Position numbers and translations under genes: made by a program
Assembly (NCBI GenBank): GCA_003864495.1
Contig: ML133438.1
Span: 496,001 to 560,000, forward strand
Direction of reading: 5' to 3'
Length of the DNA stretch: 64,000 nt
Source of the DNA: Nemopilema nomurai
Taxonomy: Eukaryota; Cnidaria; Scyphozoa; Rhizostomeae; Rhizostomatidae
The notes under the pieces: model-generated
The model's input: the letters and a program-made list of their open reading frames with translations, nothing else
What the model was told of the DNA's origin: nothing
Database searches by the model: none
In this document: one piece after another, positions 12,890 through 52,450 of the stretch
How the letters are laid out: each line of letters starts with the position of its first letter
How positions within the stretch are numbered: position 1 is the stretch's first letter

Positions 12890-13320
12890 TATCCCTGTAT
12901 AAACAGTGTAAACTAATCTAGGGCACTTATTCTAGGGTCCTTGACCCTTTCTAGACACTGACAGATATTCTATGAACGTGTAGTCTTTTCAAGACAGTGA
13001 CAACTATTTTAGGACAGAAGGTCACTTGTATCTAGATCTGTATCGCCTCAAAAAGTGACAACTTTTCTAAAATCAAGGAACTAATATGCGTAGCCTTTTC
13101 AAGACAATGGCAACCATTTTAGGACAGAAGGTCACTTTTATCAAAATCTGTATCGCCGCAAAAAGTGACACTATTCTAGAATCAAGAGCCCGATATGCGT
13201 AGCCTTTTTCAAGATAGTGACAACTATTTTAGGACAGAGGGTTACTTGTACCAGTATTTGTGGCACTTAAGAGAATGACAACTATTCTAGGAACAAGTGT
13301 TTCTTATGCCAATACTCTTA
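12890..13320. repeat. diverged ~110-bp minisatellite
   Basis: Three recognisable copies start at about 12982, 13092 and 13201 (spacing 110 and 109). They share words such as TTTTCAAGACA, ATTTTAGGACAGA and AAAAAGTGACA. Weaker related words occur on both sides, to about 13.6 kb. Noncoding. Confidence 0.75.
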
Positions 13321-13901
13321 GCAGATCTTCGTAAAGACATCAGGAACTTCTGAAAGTAGAGAATTGTTCATGCAAACACCCGTATTGAGCGGAATACGTA
13401 TATCAATCTAGTCGTTAATCGACAGTGACAAATATTATATGAAAATGGTTTTCACCAATATTCATTTACCACTATAGACAGTAAAACTTTTGAAAGGCAG
13501 AACACTAACTTTGCTTTTGGTTGACACCTATGGGCCACTATAGGCTGATACAACGACTCTAGGTAAAGAAAAAATTCTTCCTATTCTATGCCACTTACAT
13601 TAACCCTTTCACTTTCTAGAAGGACACCATACACCACGTTATAAACACCATATACAATCATCTTCATTCACTGATAACCATTGTTTATCTGCAAATCATT
13701 TTTGGTGACCTGTTTTTTACAGTACAGTGCTAGTTTTATAGCTTTTTATATCAGACTGATTTAGAATACTAAGTATTTTTGTAATTAGTAAATATTTTCA
13801 GCATGTAGTGAAATATGAATACAATCGGTTGTTATGAAGTGAAAGCCTCTGTACCTGGTCTCCTTTGCAATCTTCATCCAGGCGCGGTGCTAATCAAAAT
13901 T

Positions 13902-13998
13902 GGGGGGGGGGGGCTAGGGAAAGACCATATGTAGTTGTATCCTTTCCCTACAGGATAAACTATAGTTGTTGAAAAAAAATTTTTTTTTGGGGGGGGGG
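13902..13998. repeat. homopolymer-rich segment (G-runs, A-run, T-run)
   Basis: A run of 12 G at about 13902-13913 is followed after some 60 bases by adjoining A, T and G runs at 13972-13998. Assembly accuracy here is doubtful. Confidence 0.85.
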
Positions 13999-15655
13999 CT
14001 GAAGACTCCTAGCACTCTCTTGGTGCCACCCAAATCATAGAGGCACAAACGGCTTGTGCAGTTCTGTTTTAGCTGTTGCAACTGTTTGCGCATTCTTGCT
14101 GGGCTGTATGATGGTGGTTAATCGTGAGTGCATCGTTTGCCTTTTTATAAACAAAAGCGCACCCTTTCTGGTACATCTGGTACATTTTTTGCTCCATTCC
14201 TAGCCGCAACGGGATCACGTTTTCGGCTTTTCTCTTTTCGAGGTTTCTGAGTAATTTGTTTGACCGCTTTTCGATAGCCGCGCCCTGCCTGTCAAACAAG
14301 CATTTGCTTCGGTGCGCGCAACTGCTTGCAAATGGACGGTATTAGCGCGACATAGGCGGTATTGTGACGTTTTGCCGTATTTACAGCGTCGCTCCTTTCG
14401 AGCACATTTTCAGCCTGGTTTTTAATTGCTGGTTTCCCTTTGCAATGGGAAAAGAAGTAAATCGCAACTTATAGCAGTCTTTGCGATTACCAAGGTTTAT
14501 AACGAACTTTCTCATCATTGAGCACGAAGCAGCATGATGAAACAATCAATTCAAATCCCAAAAAGCTGGAAAAAGATTATGCTGCTTTTTCAGAATAAAA
14601 ATATGTTTCACTATGCTTACGTGACTCCTACGTGATACCCAAATCGTCTCTCAATGTGTTCGCTAAAGTGGACTATTCAGAGGGAATCGAGGACACATTT
14701 CACAATTGTTACCATTAATATTTATATTTATATTAATATTAATATTTAATCATTAAAATCAAACATCCTAATTCGAAATGACTGCACATGTTGACATACA
14801 TAAAAATTTATCCACAAAATCAGCGTCCTATCTAACAACATCTTAAATATGTTTGTTTCTTAATTATAAAACATTTTAAATATAAGAAGGTCGATTGTTC
14901 TATCAAATATGTACTGAGCATATTTACAGCGTGTTCTATTAAAAAATTATATGCTATGGAATATAAAAATTAATGCCTCACAATTTATATTGCAGCTACT
15001 GCTAACAATTTACTCTTCTTGCTAACTAGAATTTAACGTTGTTCAAACGTTTTTATAGCATTAAAGCTTCCGTTCTGGGTTATTATTGTCGTTATGAAAT
15101 ATTCTCTTGAGTTGTCATTAAACAGTAATTTCTTCTAAATGCGTGAAGTTGAGAAATTTTCGGTGATGAAAAGGTTGATATCTGATTTCAGCATAATTTG
15201 CGTCTAAGAGTACGCAAGTGTCTATATGTTGTGGTAAAACTATTATGATAGCTGGAAATAGTGGAACCAGTTTTTGCATACAGGTTCTGTACCACAAAGC
15301 ATTTGTTCACATTAAATCTTTATGTCCCAATTTAGGCCAAAACTTAAGCATCAAGCACGTGCAATGTCGCCACACCGCCTTATGCATATGATTTGGTGGA
15401 AGCAAAATTTCTTTGATTAAGGGCGAAATCGTGAAGCGTGAGGTTTCTTTCCCCGAAATTTTCCTCGCTGTAAGCGATCCTTCGTTTCTAGGTCTATTGT
15501 TATAACGCCCTTATCGTTGAAGAGCGCGCCACCTTCTTGAAGTGCTCCTCGTCCTTCAAGATGCTTTATTGGGTAAATATTTTGGTACTATGTGGTCAGC
15601 TCCCTATGTGGGATATATTCATGTCGTTGTAGCCAAGCATCTAATGGCCTGGGAA

Positions 15656-18600
15656 CTAGATTACCTTGTCTTGCACCGCTTTTTCCAACAACTGTTCAGC
15701 CTTTGTAAATATGATATGCTCATAGTGTACTGCATCGAACTGATAGCCAGCTATGCCGGAGCCTTTTGGGTACGAGTCTGTCAGCGGAAACAAGTCCAGA
15801 ACTGGGATCCCTGCACTGCACATTTGGCTTATTGCATAGGCGTTATACAGGATCACTCGCTGCAAGGAGAAACATAGAAGATCGTTCATGCTAAGTATGA
15901 AAAGTCAGCAAGCAGGGGTGTTTAGAGTAGCCTCGAACCGTGATTGCATCAAGAACAAAGCCTGGAGTGTTGAAGTCAAGAGTCAAAATTACAATCTTAA
16001 AAGCTATGGAAGTGAACTGTGCAAAGATGCATGCAGACATATTTTGCCGAACAAGGTATTGCTTTATACTACTTCTAATGAAATGGAAGATCAATTTCTT
16101 CTGGTTTTGTGAAGCTGAAATTTATCTCTCTTCTAATGCTGCACAAAAAATATAGTTGTCCCATTGAGACCTGTCTAGACTTCTCTATCTTCTAAATGCG
16201 ATTCAATTTTCTATAGTGCTGGATCGAACTGGGTACAATAATCCTTCCTCCAGGAAGTGCAGTTCAATATATGACTTGTGCAGGCCGAAAAAATTCTGAT
16301 AATCCTGATGTTAAGACTGGTTTTTGAAAGTCGTGGATGAAACAAGATGCTCTCGTGTTGAAGCAGACCCATTTAGGCCGTATCAAGAAATAATCTCTCA
16401 TGAGTGCCTGACCTGTTGTGTGAGAAATCTTCGCGAATGCTGGTCCCTGCCGCCAAGTTTGTGTTTGTTCAACGCTGTTGTCGTTCGCCAGATGACTTTG
16501 CCTTGAAATCTCACTTCGTTTTTCAGCAGCTTAACGAGTTTCGTAATCAGAGTTTTATAGTTTGAAAAGGAGGAGCTCTCAGTGAAATGGAGACCAAAAT
16601 TCATGATAATTATGGATTCCGGCTTGTTTAGCCAAGGAGACGATATCACTTGCAAAACTTCTTCAGTGATTCTTGTCACGTTGAAATCTTTCTCGTCCTT
16701 CTCTAGTTTTGCACGCGTCGTGTTGTAGTCTAGAAGTTTGATTACCAGATCTTCATTATAGAACATCAATTGCACATGTTCATTTAAGCGAAATGGCATT
16801 GCAGTTTGCAACAGCGATATTCAAACGTTGTGGCATCCCAATATTTTTAAGAAAATGAATAATTGCAATCCTGACTTTATTACTAGACGACAGAAATTTC
16901 TATCCATGCGAAACATAAAGAAAAAATTGATAGAAAACGCTGCGCCGGCCCTTGATGAAAAAAATTAAGAAATTCGGCTTAAATTTACAAAAGGTGATAA
17001 TATGCGAACCATTTTAGAAATAGAGCTTAAATTTTATATTTATCAATTTTATTATAGTATTAACATATGAAGAAAAAGTCAGTCGGAGAATTAGTGGTTG
17101 CAACCTCTGTGCATCAAGAGTAACTAGAATAACTATCGATACTGCATTAGCTTTGTTAAAGGTTGAAAATTTCGATAATTGTGGAAATTGTCAACGGGGC
17201 AGAATAGGCCCCTCAGTAGAGGAAATTGAGTGCTCAAGCTAGATTGTTTAACTAGTAAGCACCAGCCATTGACCTATGGAAATTGCATACCTAAGATTTT
17301 GTAGACCCAGTTGTAGGTATGTCCACACCCCCCAGTGAACATATGACAAAGCTTTCCAAACAGCTTGATGTTGCTATAGAACTGGGCCATCACTGAGTCG
17401 CCGTAAAACCACAAAATACCCTCGTGGTTCTTCTTGATCTCGTCGAAAGAAGTTTTTCGCACGAGCGCTGGAATACAAAACGAATGTTAGAAGAGCTATT
17501 TCGGGCTGGCTAAGCTTCATTGCTAATCACTTGGTTAGTGACTGCTTACCAGTATCAGGTGAAAAGTGAACTTTTATTTGTGTCAATGGGGAATGATATT
17601 GAATTGATTTTCCTGCGTTTATCACCTACGATTTCAGGTAAATTCCAAGCAGTCCAACTCTACTTATAGGGGGTTTTGGAGATTTGTCCCTTGAAAACTT
17701 TGTTGAAGAAAACAATTTCTTCGAAGTTTGCTGACATGTAAATTTTCTTAAAAAACCTTCACATCAATAGATAGAATTGTTATTTAACTAGCAACAGAAA
17801 GACTTTTGGAATAGGCTCTCAAGATGCGCGGTGATTACGTATTGCCTTGATTGTGTCTGAAGGCACTTCTCTGTTACTTTTAATTAGAGAAAGGAGAGTA
17901 CATTTTTCGACTCAGGTGCACTTACAGTTTGTGCGTTGGTACGGGTGCCACTTGTCACCAACCCATCTTCCTTGTCCGTCCCATATGAAGCTGCAGTTAT
18001 CTTTACAAATGCTATTGCCATTGGCCATTAGAATCTCAACAGCTAGAAAAACGCGGCAGAAGAATTTCAAAAAGTGGTAGAATAGGAAAAAGTGGCAAAA
18101 GAATTGAAAAATGGAGGAGGAGGAACTTGATAGTCCAAATAAAAGCGTAATTTCCATCATATTTGAAAGACTATCACAAATTCTTTTTTTATAAGAATGG
18201 AGCAACGTGAATGTGATTTTTATAAATAGCCACATTTAAATCTTTGTTCCTCCTACAGTTCAAATCTTAGCCTGCTGACATTTGGTAAAGTGTTATTTGT
18301 ACAGCTGAACATTTTCAGTAGTGGCCTTTAGATTGCAAATCGAAAGTAGAAGAAACTTCATGTATTTGTTTTGCTGGTGTCATTATTTTTTGCCTTCGCG
18401 AAAGGCTAATTCTCATCACAATGATTTCCATAATAAGAAATTTTCATAGCAATAACCTATAACCAAGAACTTTTTTTAAAAGTTGATGTTTCTAGAATAC
18501 TGCAGGTCAATAGCAACCTTGAATGTATTCCTCAGACCCCTGTTGTCGCACGTTGATCTTTCTCGACGGATTCAACTTCTTGGAAATGTAGGCGTTGTCT

Positions 18601-21290
18601 AGTCCCAGGCTCCCATGAGGCTGATACTTCCCTTGAGCATTGCCTTATTGAAAGAGATTGTCGAAATTATAAGATTGTCTGTACGTTTTTATTAGTGATT
18701 GTCAAGGAAATCTTCGAGACATAACCACCTGTGCCCATTCAGCCAATCTTTTAGAAGATCAAACAAGACATCTCATCTTGATTATTTGAGTAATTAGTTA
18801 CTAAGAGTTTTGAACTCGAAAAGCAGACAGTTAATGAGATCAGTGACTCAACACTAATTCCAGGTCATAAATTCTTAACCACTTAATCTCTTTCTTTGTT
18901 TCTTGAACTTTCAATCGAAGTTTCAATATTCGGCTGCCCGATATTTTGCCTATTTGCAATGGTTTGCTAGTTTGATGACTTGACAAGCCATTTCCCTGCC
19001 GCGATAAACACTTAAAAAGACAACAATGAGTCAGGAAAGGAGAGATAAGTCCAGTCTGATTGCTTCTACTGCTGACAGACGCGTGCATACTGAAATTCAC
19101 GCTTCACATCGAGCGTCTAAAAACGATGGATGCTGCAATAATGGCGCATTCAGTGCGTGTTTTCCACGACTTTTTGAGCCCCAATTTAGATTTCCGATAA
19201 ATATACAGCACTTGCTGTCATGCAGTGGCAATCGTGGGCGTTGCTAAAAAATTTGCATATGCTTTGCAACCTGCTGAACGTTTATACCAACAAGGTTCGA
19301 TTGGCGAATTCCATAAAGTATTCGATTGTGTAAAATGACGTGTGGGAGCTCCGCAAACAGAAGTACTTCTATCGACCCTTAAGTCCGCCGCACACGGCAG
19401 ACTTTTTACTTCGTCTGTCGAAGACTGTCTTCGAAAATTAAACATGTTTAATTTCGAATTTAGTTGTAAACATATTTAATTTCGAAGACTGCCTTTTAAA
19501 GACAAAAATATTTATCTTTGACAAGCGCACGCGGCAGATTTCTGTCTTTGGAAGGCAGAGGACAAAAATCTTCGTCTTACAAAGACAAAAATCTTCGTCT
19601 TACAAAGACAAAAATCTGCCGTATGCGGTGGGCTTTACGCTTACCATTGCATTGAAGTTGTTTCAAGCAGCTAAAATTCAGTTACTTTAATCGCTTACTC
19701 ACCAATGACGAACCAGTTTTTTGGGGGGTCCTTCAACCCATCACACAATGAATGCTCCAAATACGCATTCAAGGTGTAGATGCCAGGCTCAATCAGCAGA
19801 AAGACGGCCTCGTAGGTTCCATTTTGATGATCAATCACCAAGGTTGATGGTGACGCGGGGCCGCGTAGATGGACTCGCCACGAATCGCCTCCGATTGACT
19901 TCGCGCGGTTGCCGCTTGTCCGCGATTCGATCCAAACGCGGCTGAATTCATCTTTGACAAACAAACAATAGTTCACTTTAAATTGAAGCTTCATTATAAT
20001 TTAATTCTAAAGGCGCCCCAAAAGTCTATTTTAAGATTTTGAAGTTCAGGCTATGTGCGTGAAATGTAGGTGCAAATGCAAATGTAGGTGCAAAAGTTAC
20101 GTGTATACTCCCGCTTCACGACTGTTCCTGGTTTCAAACTCTATATTTTAGGAAGTAAGAGCAATAACCCTCCATTTTTATTTGTTACTGAAATCATGTT
20201 ATTATTGCTTCTGTACTGGTTTACGTGTAAAAATTAAGCTAAGTTTGTGCAACTAGAGCTGTTCCTTAGTGCTTTATGAAAATTTATCGAAAATGTGAAG
20301 AATGTCCTTAACCGTATGTCAGGATTGGATTGATTCTTCGAATTCTTATCGCTTACATTATATTAACCTCGCTACATTGAAAACGCACTTAGAATAATCA
20401 TTATATAAAAGTTGGAAAGTTTAGACAAATTGAGGAATTACAGTCAACATATCCGGAATTTGCAGCGCACAAAAACTTTATGCAAATGTGAGAATCGAGA
20501 CGTCTTCTAAATGTTGATAAAGTTTAGCTTTAGTAATATTTGAAGGATTTTCATCTTGAATCGAATCTTGTTTAGTTTAGCTTTCCACTCTGCTTTGTTA
20601 TTCTAAATTATTTGTTGTATGTTAAGCTCTTACTAACTTCATTAAAAAAGCTGTTGTTTATTGAAACAAATTTTTCAAAAAACTTCAAGCTCTGAATTCT
20701 GTACAGATTGCAACATGTCGTCGCCTTAAAATCTCCTCAGCCTAGTAGCTTGAAAATGTTGTGATTTGCTTTATCACGGTACCACATTAAGAGAGCTATC
20801 TATGCAGCGTTTTCCATGGGCCTATTTCTGCAGCACGATCTACGTGTCTGCTATGCAATGCTCCACTCACGCATTGCAGTGACTATGCTACATGGCCTTT
20901 ACGTATATGGTTGAGTTTTGTGCCGAACTACGTGTGATGCAATTACAAAAGACTATGTGTCTTTTCGTCAGGTCACTTACAAGTGCGGCGTATATCCATG
21001 GCAATTACGATGCTCCTTTCCGCGTCGGTTCGCTCGTCCCAGCCTCTTCTGCTAGACCCCCATTCTGTGAGCCCACCGCACTTGGACAGTAGGCCTTGCC
21101 AGTCCTTCATTTGGCTTCTCACTTTACACCATGTTTTGTAAAAGTTGTTCAACTTTCTGTCATCTTCCTTCTCGATTGGCTGCGTCGAAAGACCTCCTCT
21201 CCCTTGAAAGACGTAGAGTGTCGAGAGAGCAACAGAACCGACCAAGAATAGATAGACCAGCCATTTCTTATCTGGAGAAGGCAGCATCAA
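15656..21290 (-). CDS. NXPE-family protein B (type II membrane, PC-esterase-like), 7 exons
   Basis: Exons in transcript order are 20981-21290, 19703-19951, 18518-18643, 17926-18042, 17291-17467, 16413-16729 and 15656-15859. Phases close exactly to 499 residues. A signal anchor (about residues 10-26) is followed by a stem much shorter than in paralogue A, then the NXPE N-terminal domain (GGDSWRVHLRG, NGTYEAVFL, LCDGLKDPP) and the PC-esterase-like domain with GDS at 290-292 and D474-A-V-H477. All donors begin with GT; the donor after 18518 (GTTGCT) is weak. The GDS domain is split by an intron (16730-17290) absent from paralogue A; the other intron positions correspond. Expected in the Golgi or secretory pathway with a probable glycan O-acyl esterase or transferase role; substrate unknown. 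AATAAA (- strand) lies at 15565-15570. Confidence 0.88.
19379..19637. mobile_element. short MITE, probably PIF/Harbinger type, in NXPE-B intron 2
   Basis: The element spans 19382-19634. The left end begins AGTCCGCCGCACACGGCAG; the right end, reverse-complemented, begins AGCCCACCGCATACGGCAG, so the inverted repeats differ at three positions. TTA flanks both ends (19379-19381 and 19635-19637), matching the 3-bp TWA target duplication of PIF/Harbinger elements. The interior has direct repeats of a CGTCTTACAAAGACAAAAA-type word and no coding capacity. Confidence 0.8.
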
Positions 21291-22172
21291 GATCCGCTTT
21301 AGTCTGTTGTTTTAGACTCCGTTTTCATAACAAATCTTCCTATAGTTCCTAATGCTTAGGATCGTCTGCAGATTCTCTGATCAAGCATCTACAAACTCTG
21401 TGCTGTTTACCCCCTGAATTTCTTGATATGAACCGTGAAGATGAAAGGGCGACCGGGGGCGTCTAATCTGTTCCCTGAAGTCATACGATTGAGCAATTTT
21501 GAATCAGGCTTAATTACAAGCTTGCGAGTGACAACAGACGTTACCTGTAAACAATCCGCTGACCCTTGGTGCTAACCGAACCAGGTTGATTGCATGAATA
21601 TGTTCGATTGTCAAACACAGATTGAGCAACCAAAACGTTAACCTATTGAGATTAAACTTAATTCGGAAAAACAAACCAATTTTCACTGTTAATCATCTTT
21701 GACGGGAAAAGATACATTTCCTATCCTTTAATTATTGGCTATTAACTAATGCTGGTTTTCATGTGCCATTAAAAACTATAATGGCCTACTTTACGATCGC
21801 TAGAACCGATGCACGCGTAAAATCTTTCTGATCCAACATTGTTTTTGTTTCAGATTTCGGAGAGAAGGCAGAAAAGCGATGTACAATAGCCTAAATTGAA
21901 AATCCTACAATACCAGTAAGTCTTTTTAGATTTAGATCGCCGGCTAATAGTAAATTCAAATCCATTTCAAAGTGTTTGACTCGAACGCGAATGCATAAAA
22001 TGTTTATTATCAAACAGACAAGTAGATTGAATAAACGTATTGAAAGTTATAAAAACTATTACAAGTTTCTAATTCAGAAAAATGTTTGCAAATTTTTTAT
22101 TAAAAATTTTGGTCTTAATGGCAAAAATAAAACCATAACGAAAAGGCTGAGAATATCTAGAGCATCTGTCTT
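21291..22172. other. intergenic region: NXPE-B upstream and HHIPL downstream sequence
   Basis: Should contain the NXPE-B promoter (no element assigned) and the 3' UTR of the HHIPL gene. AATAAA on the - strand at 22096-22101, about 70 bases past the HHIPL stop, is a plausible polyadenylation signal. No coding exon was seen. Confidence 0.5.
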
Positions 22173-50768
<28,596 letters not shown>

Positions 50769-51689
50769 TGTGTCGCTTTCCCTTCTGTTTTGATTTTAGA
50801 AGAGGGTTATGCGAACGACCTCAACCAACGAGAGCATGACTGCCTCATAAGTTCATCATTTCCGCATCAATGACATTGGGTATTGTCATGAAAAAGGAGA
50901 TTTGAATCTCTTTATGTCTCATCGCCAAAGGTGATATGCAATGACCGTTTCAGTTGAAACATGTTCAAACCACCAAAGGCTTCCCCTTTTATTTCTATCA
51001 CCTTTTATTTCAACTCTCAACACCAATTTGTTGACCAGTGGCCCATTTTGATGGCTAGAAAATTCTACCGCTTCCCTCAAGCTAGGAATGGCGTCACGGA
51101 CAAGGCTATTGCCCTCGCGTTTCCTTACATAATGAGGGGATGTTTTAAATTGCACCCTCTACTCCACATATTATCATGTTGGACATTTATGACGGTCATC
51201 TAGGGAATATTTTAAATTGCCCTTTACTCCTCGATCTAAAATGATGATGTTTTTGATGAGAAAATGACAAACACAAAACTCGATCCATGCTTTCGATGAC
51301 ACAGGCTATATGCTACGCCACTTCTTTCAAATTATGTGTTAATGTTTTCAAATTGTGAAGTTTAAAAACGTGTTTAACTTTCTTAGCGCAGCTGCTCAAA
51401 AAGTGGAGAAATTATTTTTTTTACCACAGAAGCACGAGACTTCATTCAAGTATACTTTTGACATGCTGATTGAGAAGATGCAGACACCATTTCAAAAATG
51501 TCCCAAAAAGCTATTTTCAGATAAGGGAACCTCTACTCGGTCATTTCAGTGGTCATCGTGAATTTTCTTTTAAATTATGCACGTTATAAGCATAAAGCCA
51601 TTTTCTGACATGATTTGAAATGTAAAACAAAATAAGATGTTGTTTTGCTATAGTAAGCTCCCTCAGAGTAGTTCGAGTAATAGACTGGA
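50769..51689. other. upstream region of the HHIPL gene
   Basis: Should contain the HHIPL promoter on the - strand; no core element could be assigned. Two similar TTTTAAATTGC-containing segments occur near 51.14 and 51.21 kb. No other gene was found. Confidence 0.4.
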
Positions 51690-52450
51690 GCATTTTCGCA
51701 GTCTTCCGCTGAATCCAATTTTTAAGTAAAAAATATTAAAGTTGTAAAACGGGGGCTAGAAGGCGTTTTGAAAAAAATCGTTCTTCTATATTTCGACCAC
51801 TCCATAGCTATTTGCATCGCAAACCTTACATCTATGATGATATTAACTGGAGAAACGTCAAAAATTATCTCTTTGTGTTTCTACCTATGTGATACTTGAT
51901 GATAAATGAATATATGTCTATTGTTCGTGTAGTTGCACGTAAACCTGTGCATGTTTCACTCTCAGAATGGCTGAGAGGGGAATGTCAAATATTGTCACTT
52001 TGGCCGTGTAAATTTGTACATTTTCAACTCTGAAAGCTCGCAACCACCCACTTCCCCGGCTACAGCCTCTGCGATGGGAATGTGGATTTGATAAAGACTG
52101 GATCGAGCGACCTATTGTCTTTTGATTGAAAGCAACCTGCTGGCACTTTCGCGCGCCATTCGCTTGTGACTTTCTGGCGGGAACATTCAAACGAAAAGTA
52201 CACAGCGTGTGAACAACAAAATGAAGTTTGTTGTTAGTGAAAGAAGCGTATGGCCAAGCAAGTTGAAACAAGAACTTATGAAAAAGGAATTGAAGATGAA
52301 GAATATTATAACAAGAAATATGTTGAGTACTCTACTTTCGTAAGTACCGCTTTTTTAAAGATTGGCCTAACACTTATTATTTAGCATGACAATCAAAATA
52401 AAGCTAGAAAGCTAAGAACATTTTCAAAGTGAAGTAGCAATACGTAAAAT
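51690..52450 (+). repeat. long direct repeat, copy 1 (without hAT insert)
   Basis: Starts near GCAGTCTTCCGCTGAATCC and matches 60650-60716 plus 63306-64000 in the same orientation, with small differences. This copy lacks the hAT element and so shows the empty insertion site near 51.76 kb. The match continues to at least 52440; the second copy then runs off the window. Confidence 0.8.
52031..52193 (+). promoter_or_regulatory. candidate promoter with two E2F-like sites, identical in both repeat copies
   Basis: This 163-bp block is identical base for base to 63587-63749, while sequence on both sides has diverged. It is more G+C-rich than its surroundings and contains TTTCGCGC (52147-52154) and GGCGGGAA (52176-52183), both matching E2F-type consensus sites. 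A candidate start codon lies 57 bases beyond its right end. The promoter role is inferred from composition, sites and position. Confidence 0.45.

Larger units (their letters stand above)
11852..15655. other. intergenic region between convergent NXPE genes
   Basis: Contains the 3' sequence of NXPE-A (AATAAA 12445-12450), a diverged minisatellite near 12.9-13.3 kb, homopolymer tracts at 13.9-14.0 kb and an AT-rich palindromic stretch near 14.72-14.75 kb built from ATATTAAT-like words. Read on the - strand, AATAAA at 15565-15570 lies 86 bases past the NXPE-B stop. I found no gene. Confidence 0.6.

Noticed and set aside
51918..52271. 117-codon - strand frame, also open in the second repeat copy (63528-63827)
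   Set aside because: Openness in both copies follows from their near identity. There is no domain, and the sequence looks like a promoter with E2F-like sites.
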